From Deroplatys truncata (taxonomy: Eukaryota; Arthropoda; Insecta; Mantodea; Mantidae), in assembly GCA_030765065.1 (NCBI GenBank), contig CM060990.1:664156618-664220617 (forward strand): a DNA stretch of 64,000 nucleotides, in the 5' to 3' direction. Below are positions 34,259 through 44,587 of this stretch, one piece after another (within the stretch, counting starts at the first letter, position 1; each line of letters begins with the position of its first letter). The position numbers and the translations under genes are program-made. The notes beneath the pieces were generated by a model that saw only the letters and a program-made list of their open reading frames with translations, made no database searches and was not told the origin of the DNA.

Positions 34259-34315
34259 ATGAAAATGAGTTGTAGGGACCCCAGTTAATCCGTATAACAT
34301 TTTTATCTTCTTAAA

Positions 34316-34625
34316 GTAGGGAGTTGGGGTAGCACTGTGTTTTCGTTTCCGGCTCTCGTGCTGAGGGTCCGGGGTTCGATTCTCGGCTCTGGGGTGTCGC
34401 TGTTACATAGACCCTATCCAAGTCTTCACCTCTGACCTGCTCTTGTGAAGCATTCCCAAGGGCCAACGTGGTCCACGGTAAAAGCTGTAGGTCTTCTCCT
34501 TCCGCCACAATCCTTACCACCCTACCATCGGAGACAACAGATTCTGCCTCCACCTCAGAAATGGGTGCAGTCATCGCTTGGTGGAATGAGCTATCCTCCG
34601 AAGGTCATAGGCAATTCTGAGCGTT
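34316..34625 (+). repeat. tRNA-headed SINE (type E)
   Basis: The head 'gggagttggggtagcactgt' with B box 'ggggttcgattctcgg' is followed by a ~230-bp body. I see no second copy in the window, so family status rests on the promoter-like head only. Confidence 0.5.
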
Positions 34626-34910
34626 AGAAACGACGACTTTTTAAATTAGTTCCTAAGCTAAGTTTTTGCACCGAAAACATCATTAGGATATTATTTAGCA
34701 AATATTAAGGAGGTTTGAAGTAAATCGGTAACCAGGCTAAACTAAATAATTACCATTTAGATGGAAGAATTACTATTCTAACCCGCAACAATAATGCTTA
34801 TCATCTGAGTACAAACGCAATTAAATCACTGACCTAATAACAGCATTTCTTGATCTTATCATTGACCGTAACATTATTAACCATATTTAATATATAGGGT
34901 GGAAATCTTA

Positions 34911-35344
34911 TCGGAGCTTTCATTTGGACGCGTGGTCGGCCTAGCGAAATTCACTTGTCACCGGGAGGCATGCTCTTTGCCGGCGGAGTCGGATATTCAT
35001 AGCCGCTTAAATTCAGGCACATAGATTTCTCATGCAAGTTATAACTACAGTAACTGCATGTAGAAGATATTGGAAATGATGGAAAATTTGCATTAGGACT
35101 CATTAATCATTCTTCTGGAATTGCAAAATTTTGTCTTACTATGTTCACTTTTAGTTCTTCCAACGTATGCGGATTGTTCCGGTTGTTTTTTAAGGTTCCC
35201 CATAAATAAAAAATGCACACGGATGGGAAATCCGTGCACTTGAATGTAAGGGGCTTCAAACATCCGACTTCACCGGCAAACAGCATGTTTGTTGTTGCCA
35301 AGCAACTTTCCGTTAGACCGGCCGTGCATCCAAACGAAGGTTCT
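34911..35344 (-). mobile_element. DD41D-type element, internally deleted, long inverted ends
   Basis: Inverted arms of about 130 bp (left from 34911, right to 35344) share 'tttgccggcggagtcggat'-like sequence and border TA dinucleotides (34909-34910, 35345-35346). The interior encodes on the minus strand 'FYLWGTLKNNRNNPHTLEEL', the segment just after the third catalytic residue in DD41D transposases. The rest of the gene is gone. It is the third relative in this window, after 9471 and 21477. Confidence 0.7.
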
Positions 35345-35497
35345 TAGTTGTGAAAAAGCTTGAGAGGGCAGGGGTATGCAGAGAGCCGCAAACACAGTAA
35401 GCAAATGTACGATAAACATGACAGCGCTGTCACGTTTCTGACCCTGTCACAAAGGTAAAGCTAAACGTACGGACAAAAAGAGGAGGTCAATTTAAAT

Positions 35498-35690
35498 TCA
35501 CCCTAATTGTAGATTCCTATTTAAAAGAAATAAATTGACCCGAAAATGACCATCCTAATGTTCTCAAAACAAAACAACTAATGGCATTTACTTTCCCCAT
35601 AATATCAAACAACTTTTATTAAAGACGTTTCTTTCTACAACGCTTAGTGTTGGAGATATTGTACAGTCTCTACTTAAGTGATCCACCCCT
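35498..35690. mobile_element. Single arm of the palindromic MITE
   Basis: This matches the right half of the MITE at 7489-7844 ('tggcatttactttccccata', 'gtacagtctctacttaagtg') and ends next to TATA at 35691. Confidence 0.7.
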
Positions 35691-35694
35691 TATA

Positions 35695-36070
35695 CATATG
35701 TAGGAAGCATTTTTATATTGATTGAATAGTTGCTCTACCTTAATGTGGTGGCAGAAAAGGTACAAATACACCACCCACAGAGATTTAACATGGACTTCTA
35801 ACTTTCAAAAAGGGTCCAGCATCTATCAAGAATGCGACATAAAGATTTTCTCGAAATTCTCTCAAAGCAGGTGTGACGGTTTTGATTTGGTTTCTGCACA
35901 GGAGGAATTAAATATATATTTTTAATTTTCTGTGAATAACTTAAAAGATTCCTTCATTTTGTTTGAATTTTATATAACTATTGAAACTATATGAGACAGA
36001 CAAAAGCTCACTTTACACAAAAATGTAAAGCTCATTAGAATGTACAATACCAATTTTTGTAGCTATAGAC
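35695..36070. other. Unannotated stretch
   Basis: I recognise nothing here. It lies downstream (minus strand) of the promoter at 36380-36490 and contains no heat-shock protein coding sequence. Confidence 0.4.
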
Positions 36071-36075
36071 ATATA

Positions 36076-36383
36076 CCTGATATTTCCTTTTGCTGGTCGT
36101 AATTTCCTGCACATCAAGCTACATACTTTTGGAATGTTACGTCTGTTATTAAGTTTCTCATCAAGCCATGCAAAAAGTATTCACAGTATTGAAATACCAG
36201 TTACTGTGAAACACACTTAATTTATTACTTAGGCACTCAGCATAGCACAAAGTTACACTTGAGTCACATTGGCACACCCTCGGAACACAGCATAACTGAT
36301 CCGTCGAATCAAATCACAACTGAACTGTTGAACTTCACCGGTATTGTCTACTTTTCACTCGTCACTTCTTGACTAACAGAACT
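36076..36383 (-). other. Putative untranslated leader of a heat-inducible transcript
   Basis: From the initiator the minus strand begins 'agttctgttagtcaagaagt' and continues for about 300 bases, with only very short ATG frames. A splice-donor-like sequence (tcaggtatat) lies at about 36080-36071. The start resembles the A-rich leaders of insect heat-shock genes in style. I see no coding exon of HSP70, HSP90 or a small HSP downstream to position 1. It could be a first non-coding exon, a non-coding heat-shock RNA, or a captured promoter. Confidence 0.4.
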
Positions 36384-36415
36384 GAACTATCGGGGCAAGA
36401 GCAGCCCCTTATATA
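36380..36415 (-). promoter_or_regulatory. TATA box plus initiator, minus-strand core promoter
   Basis: On the minus strand TATATAAG spans 36415-36408 and an arthropod-type initiator TCAGTT spans 36385-36380. The distance from the first T of the TATA box to the initiator A (36383) is 32 bp, normal for RNA polymerase II. With the HSE array above, this is a complete heat-shock-type promoter. Confidence 0.75.
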
Positions 36416-36449
36416 GGCACCATATACAAAGCGAAACGTTCTAGATAAG

Positions 36450-36486
36450 GAACCGACTGGAACATGCGGAAGTGAATGTTCCGGAA
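36450..36486 (-). promoter_or_regulatory. Heat-shock element array
   Basis: Pentamer units in 5-bp steps: GAA at 36469, GAA at 36474, TTC at 36479 and GAA at 36484. The last three give a perfect nGAAnnTTCnnGAAn. Two further GAA units sit at 36450 and 36460, ten bases apart. This is the binding pattern of trimeric HSF. It lies 59-72 bp upstream of a minus-strand TATA box. Confidence 0.8.
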
Positions 36487-36715
36487 CTGGTAAGGGGCAC
36501 ATAAATGGGTTATTATGACACACTGGCTAATTGTTCCTCAAGCCCATTAGCCTAACCCGCGCCTGTAGATGAGCCGGGGGACGCTCGCACCGTCGTTCCA
36601 CAGGCAACCTAGCGCGCGCGGTCACAGTATCAAGACTAGCTCTTACATACAGTGAGCTAATTTTTAAACTTTGGACCGTATACTTCTATGTAACTAGAAC
36701 ATTGTGTGTATTAAA

Positions 36716-37160
36716 AGCGAGCGCAATGGCTCCGTGTGAGTCTCCCATTCTGGTTCATTTCCGTCGACCGCCCATTCTGATCTTGGGTTTTGTCATAGTT
36801 TTACCTGGTCTGTAGCGGAATGGTAGTTTCTCATTTACCACGTTTTTCTTTCCCTCATTTCCCTTTCAAACCGTCTCCTCATCTTTCAGATATGATTCTA
36901 GGTTTCGTGGTGTATGGCGGTGCCGGACATGTGGCGCGGATGCTTGTGCAAGGGAAAGGGTATTCCTCGTGGACACTGGGGGAGCTAGGAATGTTAGGAA
37001 CTTACGCGCTTTTCTGCGGCCTCTCTGCTTGCTGCTTGTAGCCTACTGTGGTTCCTTCACTTCATCCTCCTGCGGGATGGTAGCTAGTGTGTAGATCTTC
37101 CGTAGGTCGCAGTATGCGAAGTGTTCCCTGCGCTGTATACCCTATACTCTACGTGTATAG
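36716..37160 (+). repeat. SINE-2 copy
   Basis: The decayed head ('gcgagcgcaatggctccgtg', 'gaccgcccattctgatcttg') is followed by 'ctttccctcatttccctttc', 'tgtggttccttcacttcatc' and the closing 'gctgtataccctatac' block shared with 44085-44570. Confidence 0.65.
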
Positions 37161-37326
37161 ATACTATTTTAGAAAACCTTTTTCACGATTAACAAGTAGT
37201 AGAAAAATAAGTTGTTTTTATAGAAATATGCAAAAGAGACGAGAAAGTAAATTATAATAGATAGGGAAATATGTGTTTGTAAACATCAGATTTTTATAGA
37301 ACAGGTTCGATATTCAGTCCCTCGAA

Positions 37327-37842
37327 ACCGAGCAAGGTGGCGCCGCGGCAAAGTGTGTGACTAACTGTCGGAAGGTCCTGGGTTTGATTCCAGGTGACCG
37401 CCCACTCTGACCCATGGGTTTTTCGTGGTTTCCCCAGGTCAGAAGGCGAATGCTGGGATGGTTCATATTTTACCACGACTCTCCTGTTTCAGGGTATAGG
37501 ACCAGACAACGGTGTTCGGCGGGTTGCGGCTGGGCGGTGGCTGTGCGCTTTGTGAAACTAAATTCGTCCAGGAACTTCTCGGCTGGAACCCGCCTCAGGG
37601 TGCTTTCGGGCGGGACTTCCTTCGTGGGACTCTCTAGAGTGGGCTTGGGCGGCGTTGGAAACATTAGGAAACATGTCTGTGCTTGCACCCGTTGGCATCC
37701 GGATCTGATCGCCCTTCGGGTCACTCCCCTCATCCCCCCACCCGGTGGTCAGGTAGAAGCGTACAGGGCCGGATGGTCTGCCTGTGGTGCTCTGCCCCGG
37801 TTTCGGGGGCCCTTCCGTTCGTCCGTAACGTTACCTTTCTAA
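37327..37842 (+). repeat. SINE-1 with 12-bp target duplication
   Basis: The copy is bounded by perfect direct repeats cagtccctcgaa at 37315-37326 and 37843-37854. The tRNA-like head (accgagcaaggtggcgccgc; B box gggtttgattccagg) leads into the SINE-1 body ending 'ggtttcgggggcccttccgt'. The insertion lies 24 bp before the ATG of the LINE ORF1, within what would be its leader. Confidence 0.9.
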
Positions 37843-37866
37843 CAGTCCCTCGAAGTTGACTGAGAG

Positions 37867-39132
37867 ATGGCGAAGAGGAAGCATCGCAGACACGCCGAGC
37901 CTCCTAAGGCAGGAATCTCCTCTTCTGCCCAGGCATCTGCCGAGGGAATTTCGCCGCAACCGCCACAGCCTGAGCCAACCTACGCCTTGGCCGCAGCTTC
38001 GCCGCCCGCCAGCGCATCTTCGCCGCTACCGCACCAGCAGTCGCTGTCACACTCACTGGCATCCACGCTGCCGATTCTGGGAACTTCCCAGCCACCTCAG
38101 AGCCAGCCTGTGCTTCAAGGGAGGAATAGTGGTGTTATCAGAGGGGTCCCGAAGGACCTGCCAGCCAGGTTCCTCACCACCGCAGATCACCAGCAGTGGC
38201 CTTCAGCCTTGAAGGCCACCAGGATCATCAGAGCACAGGGACCCACGTCGTTCCTCAGGATGCAGTTTGCAGACCCTAGCGACTACGAAGCGGCCTTGAA
38301 GGCGGGCCTGCCCTTGTTAGGGCGGTGCTTACGCATCGAGGCCAGCCGAGTGGAACGCCAGGCTCCCTGCCGACGCTGCTGTGCCTACGGGCACAGTGAG
38401 ACGTCCTGCACAGCACAACCGAGGTGCCACTACTGTGGCGCCTGCAGCACCACTGCTGCGTGCAAGCAGCACGATCTGCGCCGTCGCCGCCGTTATTGTG
38501 CAACTTGTGGAGGTACGACTCTCTTCACCGGCCAAGCACTCTGCCTCCTGCATCCTCGCAGGAAGGCATCGCCGAAATCGCCTGCTCTTTCCACGCCACC
38601 GCAGCTGACACCATCACCACCACTACAGCCTACAACAGTCACCTTGGAATCATCACCAGCACACTCGACCGGAGCCATTCAGGATCTTCATGCCGAGTTC
38701 CTGAACTTCAGTGCCCGTATAGCCGCTCTGGAAGCGTCCATAGCGGACATCACACAAAAACTTCAAATTCTAAAAACATTTGTGGATATTAACCATCAGG
38801 CCATCGCCACCGAAGTTCCAGCCCGGCTAGAGAAGGTCTACGACCGCCTCTACGCCGTGGAGAGCTTGGTAGCGAACTTCAACACGCCGCCGAACAGAAG
38901 GCATCACCGTCACCAACCTTTACCACTACCACCAGGAAGCCTTTCTTATCCTCACTTTAACTTCGCTGAAGAGGCAGGCTGGGCCTTGGTCAAGCCTGTC
39001 TCCCAGCACACAATCCTTACTCCTCTGGCGACCGCACTGCGGCCAGTTTCAACCATCACCTTGGAATACGCGGGTGCTTTAGGCAGTACCGCAGCAAACC
39101 TTCTCCTTTCAATCTGGTGGAGGAGCTTTTAG
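37867..39132 (+). CDS. Non-LTR retrotransposon (LINE) ORF1, Gag-like
   Basis: An open 421-codon frame starts at the first ATG after the SINE (context gagagATGGCG). Residues 1-85 are Pro/Ser/Ala/Gln-rich. Residues about 88-160 (VIRGVPKDLPARFL ... LGRCLRIEAS) have the RRM-like layout that precedes zinc knuckles in Jockey/I-type ORF1 proteins. C168, C171, H176 and C181 form a perfect CX2CX4HX4C knuckle, and two looser Cys-rich motifs follow (from C187 and C211). Residues about 285-345 look coiled-coil (LNFSARIAALEASIADITQK). Such proteins bind the element RNA and form the RNP. No endonuclease or reverse transcriptase frame follows: after the stop there are about 110 bases and an A/G-rich tail. 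It may be 3' truncated or an ORF1-only element. Codon usage is GC-rich, unlike its surroundings. Confidence 0.8.
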   Translation: MAKRKHRRHAEPPKAGISSSAQASAEGISPQPPQPEPTYALAAASPPASASSPLPHQQSLSHSLASTLPILGTSQPPQSQPVLQGRNSGVIRGVPKDLPARFLTTADHQQWPSALKATRIIRAQGPTSFLRMQFADPSDYEAALKAGLPLLGRCLRIEASRVERQAPCRRCCAYGHSETSCTAQPRCHYCGACSTTAACKQHDLRRRRRYCATCGGTTLFTGQALCLLHPRRKASPKSPALSTPPQLTPSPPLQPTTVTLESSPAHSTGAIQDLHAEFLNFSARIAALEASIADITQKLQILKTFVDINHQAIATEVPARLEKVYDRLYAVESLVANFNTPPNRRHHRHQPLPLPPGSLSYPHFNFAEEAGWALVKPVSQHTILTPLATALRPVSTITLEYAGALGSTAANLLLSIWWRSF

Positions 39133-39280
39133 TGGGTATGCCGACTATTTGGTGAGTCCCACACTCCCAGACCCGACTCCCATCGGGGCTGGGGTTAGTG
39201 ATTAAATCATTTTCTCCTCCACTCGAAGAAAAAAAGAAAGGAAGAAAAGAAGTTGATGGAATAGGTGTAAGCCTTGTGTT
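39133..39280 (+). other. Tail of the ORF1 element
   Basis: A short GC-rich segment ('cccagacccgactcccatcg') gives way to 'gaagaaaaaaagaaaggaag', which could be the 3' UTR and purine-rich end of the retroelement. I could not match a target duplication for the whole element. Confidence 0.35.
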
Positions 39281-39897
39281 TATAGTAAACAGGAAATTAC
39301 AGACTTCTTTGAAAGTTTTGTTTTTCAATAAATCATAATGATCTTAAACTAGTTTTGCTTAAGTATCTGCTTGCAACGTGTGCTGGTATATTGCTAAAGG
39401 CTTTACATCTCTTCCTAGATTCAATAATGCTCTAGGCGCATTTAATTACGTCTATAGCAGTATTCTGTCCTTAATTTGCCTTCAAAGAAGTCAGAAAGCA
39501 CTGCTTTTGACATAATCTTTGGAGCTAATACTTCAGGTAGCTGCAGGCGATGATAATTTTGCGTGTTATCTAAAATCTAACTGGCAAAGTTACGAAAGCG
39601 TATATTCCTCATACTAGAAGACTCGCTGTAAATCAGAATGTAATGCAGATTGAATCTGATATGTTAACATCTCACTATTTCATTCTCCTCACTGCAACTT
39701 ATTTTCACATCTCACATAAACTATTACTTCAAAGGCTTGTTTTTTGCGTGGGTAATCCCACAAGCGGATACAAGTATATCGATAGATTCGCGAGTGCGAA
39801 GGTCGAGCAAATTTATCCGACAAAGCTCCTAACCTGGGGAGAAATTCAGTAAGACCATTCCATGAACAAAACGTAACCGATTTTATAAATAATAATT
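39281..39897. other. Unannotated stretch
   Basis: I recognise nothing. Confidence 0.4.
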
Positions 39898-39990
39898 ACA
39901 GTCCAATCCTGTTTAGCCGAGATAAAGGAACAGAGCCGTTTCGGATATAGAATTTTTCAGATAATCGATAGTAACGATTTTAAGCAGCTG
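39898..39990 (+). mobile_element. Possible pogo/Tigger-type terminal fragment
   Basis: The block 'ggaacagagccgtttcggat' followed by 'tttttcagataatcgata' resembles the end sequences of pogo-like Tc1/mariner elements, which carry repeated 'ggataatcga' motifs. Only one end is present. Confidence 0.4.
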
Positions 39991-40200
39991 ACTCTTGTAT
40001 TAGTGTGTTGAGTAATACTTGTGTGAAATTGTCTCCTATTCTGACTTATAGTTTTTGAGAAATTCTGTTCACATACACACTTATACACACAGCCCCTTTT
40101 CTATTTTTTGTTTAACTCAGGGAAGCTCAAAACTTATTTTAACTGAAATGTCGAGATTAGATTTATGTGTGGAATGAAATACTTTCTCTATATACTATAG

Positions 40201-40737
40201 CAAAAGATACAAACGAACGGAAGGGGTCCCTGAAACCGGTGGCAGAGCACCGCACCAAGTCAGTTGGCCCCTTACGTTTCTGCAATGACCCCTGGGAAGG
40301 AAGAACGAGGGGAGAGGCCCAAAGGGCAATAGATGACTGGCCCCTAATGTTTCCAGATTGAACGCCTCCAACGCCTCCGAGCCCTCGGGGGCCCCGAAGG
40401 AACACCTGCCCGAAAGCACCCAGAGGCGGGTATCCAACCGAGGGTCCCTGGACGACTTCAGGAAGATACCTTCACAGAGCACACAGCTATCGTCCAGCCG
40501 CAACGCGCCGAAAACCGTCGTCTGGTCCCACAGCTCTGAAAAAGATGACAAGAAAAAGGATGGGTGCAAAAATCAGGGGCAGGGGAGTCGTGGTAGAAGG
40601 TGAACTACCCCGGCAATTGCCTCTCGACCCAGGGAAACCAAGAAAAACCAATAGAGCCGAGTGGCGGTCGCCGGGGATCGAATCCGAGACCTCCCGAATG
40701 CGAGTCGCAAACGTTACCGCGGCGCCACCTCGCTCTG
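40201..40737 (-). repeat. SINE-1 with 12-bp target duplication
   Basis: Direct repeats TATATACTATAG (40189-40200) and TATATACCATAG (40738-40749) bound a 537-bp SINE-1. The minus-strand head is well preserved (agcgaggtggcgccgcggta; B box cggattcgatccccgg). The frames inside are by-products of its GC-rich body. Confidence 0.9.
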
Positions 40738-41268
40738 TATATACCATAGGTAAGCGGCAGAGAACCTAAAACAAGAAAAAAGACGAATGTGTTTCATTCA
40801 TATGACTTTCTCTACTGGAGTCGCGTATCTCTTCTGCAATCTGTTGTTACAAAATTTGTATTTTGCTATCTACTTTGGGCTTAGCGACATAATCATTTGC
40901 AGAGATTATTTTATTACACATTTCGTTATGGACACACGGTGGTCAAATGTTTTAAAATCCCTCGCTATTTGCTGGATTCCAAATTCGATACCCCTTTCAT
41001 GACATCTCAAGGAACAACTGAAAGGCGACAGTACTTTTAAAAATGATCTAGCACTAAACAATTTAATGGTTGATGCCACAAAAGACGTATTTGAAATAAA
41101 CTGCGCGTTTTAAAGAAACTTACATTTTTCATATAGCACGTTTTTGACTATCCCTTAATGTTTACCAGTTTATTTGGAAGTAATTTTGTATGATTTTGTA
41201 TAAGTGAACTTTACAAGCTATTCTCAGAAAATTCAAGATATACACCTCCTTTGTCATGTAAATATCTT

Positions 41269-41563
41269 GTCCTCCGTGATCTAGGGGTACCATGCTAGCT
41301 TCTAGTTCCCGAGGTCGCGGGGTTCAAGTCCGGGGGAGGGTGATGGATTTTTTCGGGCATAAAAATCCTTAACATGGCTTCCTTCGGAAGGGAAGTAAGG
41401 CTGGAGGTTCCTTGTCGTAGATTCACGGCACGTAAAAGAACCTCAAGCCTGATAAAGAGGCCTCTAAGCAAAATTTCCGGTATTTCATGCCCAATATAAA
41501 ATGGGGTGCTAAGGACCAAAGTAGTTAAGGGGCGTCTATAAATACAGCTCAGTTTAATTTATA
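41269..41563 (+). repeat. SINE-B reference copy with 10-bp target duplication
   Basis: Perfect TAAATATCTT repeats at 41259-41268 and 41564-41573 define a 295-bp SINE. The tRNA-like head runs from 'gtcctccgtgatctaggggt' (A box) to 'gcggggttcaagtccggggg' (B box). The body includes 'cttccttcggaagggaagta' and ends near 'gtctataaatacagctcag'. Other copies: 28603-28890, 33965-34258 and a fragment at 4911-5095. Confidence 0.9.
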
Positions 41564-41731
41564 TAAATATCTTAAATATATAGAATTTTAATCAAAATCG
41601 GTAGAGCCACTTTTGAGAAAATAAAAAATTTCGAAGAATTTTTGCATGTATGGTTAGTTGGGGATTTTCTTGAGAAACTTCGTGTCGCAACTTTGGAAGA
41701 TATTAACCTAAAATACCAAGTATGGCATATA

Positions 41732-42092
41732 GAGTGGACCATTTAAGTTGATACTGTAAAATATCCCCAAAACTAAGCGTTGTAGAAAGAAATCTCTTTA
41801 TTAAATGTTGCTTGATGTTATGGGGAAAAGTAAATGCCATTGGTCGCGTTTTGTTTGGAGGACGTTATGATGGTCATTTTAGGATCAATTTAATTTGGCC
41901 CTAATTGTAGGTTCCCATTTTAAAAAAATTAAATTAACCCTAAAATGACTATCACAACGTCCTCCAAGTAAAACAGGACCAATGGCATTTACTTTCCCCA
42001 ATGGTATCAATCACCTTTTATTTAAGGCATTTCTTTCTACAGTGCTTAGTTTTGCGAATATTGTACAGTCTCAACTTAAATGGTCTACCCTG
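41732..42092. mobile_element. Palindromic MITE flanked by TATA
   Basis: A 361-bp near-palindrome with 'gagtggaccatttaagttga' at the left and its inverse at the right, bordered by TATA (41728-41731 and 42093-42096). Removing it restores the family A block 'accaag(t)atgg...cggcttttcg'. It is the same family as 7489-7844. Confidence 0.85.
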
Positions 42093-42159
42093 TATATACG
42101 GCTTTTCGTTTTTTAAGTTATGCTGTTCATGGACACATATACGATATAGAAACATGTAC

Positions 42160-42560
42160 ACACACGGTCTTTTTATTAAAAATGATTATTTTTTGGATTC
42201 AGGGGGTCTCAAAATACGTATTTTGGGTGACATCTCAAAACACACGGACCTTTTATTAAAAATGATTATTTTTTGGATTCAGGGGGCCTCAAAATACATA
42301 TTTTGGGTGACATCTCAAACACACGGACCTTTTATTAAAAATGATTATTTTTTGGATTCAGGGGGCCTCAAAAACATATTTTGGGTGACATCTCGAACAC
42401 ACGGACCTTTTATTAAAAATGGCTATTTTTTGGATTCAGGGGGCCTCAAAATACATATTTTGGGTGACATCTCAAAACACACGGACCTTTTATTAAAAAT
42501 GATTATTTTTTGGATTCAGGGGGCCTCAAAATACATATTTTGGGTGACATCTCGATATGT
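42160..42560. repeat. ~79-bp tandem repeat, 5 units, inside family A
   Basis: Units start 'cacacgg(a/t)cctttttatt' at about 42161, 42240, 42318, 42397 and 42477 and end 'gggtgacatctc'. The unit is a family A segment amplified in place. It keeps open the 202-codon frame at 42001-42609, which I do not regard as a gene. Confidence 0.9.
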
Positions 42561-42600
42561 AATAGGGCACAGTATCTTCTCCACCCACTACGTATTCTGG

Positions 42601-44084
42601 CTTGCATAAAATGTGGCCCATAATGGAACGGAGCTGATTATATTAGTACTGACAAAATCTGGACCCACCCCCTACCAGCGTGACCACCTCTGTTTTTCGA
42701 GCGTAATTCTAGCCTTTAGATTGGCAGGGTACCTTATCTCCCCCAAAGTATGGCCGAATTCTCGAAGGGTAACATTACAACTTAAACCTTATGTTTTCAT
42801 GCTACATTACCGTTTTCTTATTGCCGTTTAGTAGCGACAACAGCTGTAACCTTCGTCTCCATGTCGCTCTCATATATGTAAATGTAGCGTTCAGTTTAAC
42901 CTCACATGTAAATAATTCTTCATCCCTCCCTCTATAAGGACAAATTATATTGTAATTGTTTTAGCCTTTACTTGTGTACCAATAGTAGCGAAACTCTTTC
43001 ATAGAGGTATTATCCTAACCACTCCATTCCACATAGATTATAAACATCGTTCTTTAGTTAGTTTCTTTGTCCCTGTATTGTTTTTCAGTGCAGTCACATA
43101 GAGAACTGATACCGGCTGGATGGAGTTAAAAGTTGGATACTCAGGCGATCTAAGGAAATGAGCCACTTTTTATGTACGTTAGTGTACGTGGTAAAGAAAG
43201 TCAAAAGACTGAAAAATTTTAACCGACTCGCCCCACTTTATGAATAAATATAATCTTACTATTTATAACACTATAAATGAACTGCAGTGTTCTGTCATTT
43301 ATTAAAACAGACTAGCCCTGTTATAACGCATATCACAACTGCCAATTAAAACCAAACCTAGCCTTAATATTAAACACTGCTAACGTATGTTCTCACATGG
43401 GACCCCAAATCTCCTAATTTTGAAGTTAAAATGGCGACGTATTTATAAACGGAAGCCTACCGTGGTAATGTCAGTTATTTATCCTCTTTATACGAAAGAA
43501 ACGAGCACACTATATAATATGCGATTATATGGGGAGGTCTATATAACGCACGTGCTGCCTTTATTACCACCTCCATTTCAGCATTCAACTAACGGCACCT
43601 TTTCACGTAATTACCGATGTAGAAGAGCTCTCCACGTTAACAAAGTAGATGTAACCTTGTTATATCTGAGTGTTCCACCTGGTTATTTGAAAATTTTAAT
43701 CTAATTGAAGTGACACATTATTGCTGTGGAGACCGCTATTTATGTACCCAGAGAGAAAATAGTTCACGAGAACTCGCTGTATCGTACTGCTTTAAAACCA
43801 CGTGCTCCGCTGATACGTTAGACATGTGATTAAAGTAACTGCTATCGTTTACGTAAAATAGCACCATGAATGTAACATCTGTTCTTTGTTAGTAACAACA
43901 CTGTTTGGCCAGAAATAAAACAAGGAAGCAGAATATGACCACAGTCAAATATCCAATGAAAATCTCTCTCTAAATATAAGCAGTTTGCATAAACTTTCGT
44001 TGTTTGGATATTTAAGGAAATTAGTGAGCATGAAAAAGCATGTTTTAAACTTTAATGGGTTGTACATGCATATAACGAAACTAG
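42601..44084. other. Unannotated stretch
   Basis: Frames of up to 105 codons (43387-43704, plus) have no known motif. I see no arrays or paired ends. Confidence 0.4.
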
Positions 44085-44574
44085 TTGGCTACGCGGTAAC
44101 ATGTGAGGCTCGCATTCGAGAGAGCCCGGGTTTGATTCAGGCCCACCACGCTTTCTGACTGTGTTTTTCGTGGTTTTCTCTGGTCAGTAGGCAAATGCTG
44201 GGGTGGTTTCTGAACTACCACGATTTCCTTTCCCTCATTTACCTTCCATTTCGCTACCTTCTCCGTTTTGTGGCTTGAGGCGGATGACGCTCCGAGGAAA
44301 GAGTATTCTCTCACTAGAGGGCTGCTTGGTTGGACGGGTCGTTCATCATACTTTCTGTCCTCCAGTGCTGGGACGGGTCTTCGAGTCAGGAAATCTTAAG
44401 GATTTCCGCGCATCTCATCGGCCTGTGGTCTCCTGTGGTTCCTTCACTTCAACCCTTTCTCCGTCCGTTGTATACCCTATACATATACATTCAAACTTAG
44501 TTGATGTAGGTGGCGAGTGTATAAGTTCTGCCGTATGTTTTTGAGATTGCGGTGTATAAATCTTTGTCAATAGT
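44085..44574 (+). repeat. SINE-2 copy
   Basis: The head 'ctacgcggtaacatgtgagg' with B box 'cgggtttgattcagg' is followed by 'gtgtttttcgtggttttctc', 'ctttccctcatttaccttcc' and 'tgtataccctatacatatac'. The next SINE-2 lies inverted immediately to its right. Confidence 0.75.
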
Positions 44575-44587
44575 GGACTGGACTGGA

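Larger units (their letters stand above)
40020..42600 (-). repeat. Tandem family A copies carrying four later insertions or expansions
   Basis: Family A sequence runs 40020-40200, 40750-41268, 41574-41731 and 42097-42600. It is interrupted by SINE-1, SINE-B, the palindromic MITE and a minisatellite (separate entries). When these are removed the pieces line up with 3186-4385, including the unit junction 'tttcattcatatgactttct'. Confidence 0.75.

Noticed and set aside
37470-37842. Coding frames upstream of the LINE ORF1
   Set aside because: They lie wholly within the SINE-1 that is bounded by 12-bp target duplications.
42001-42609. A 202-codon protein
   Set aside because: It spans a MITE arm, family A sequence and a five-unit tandem repeat.
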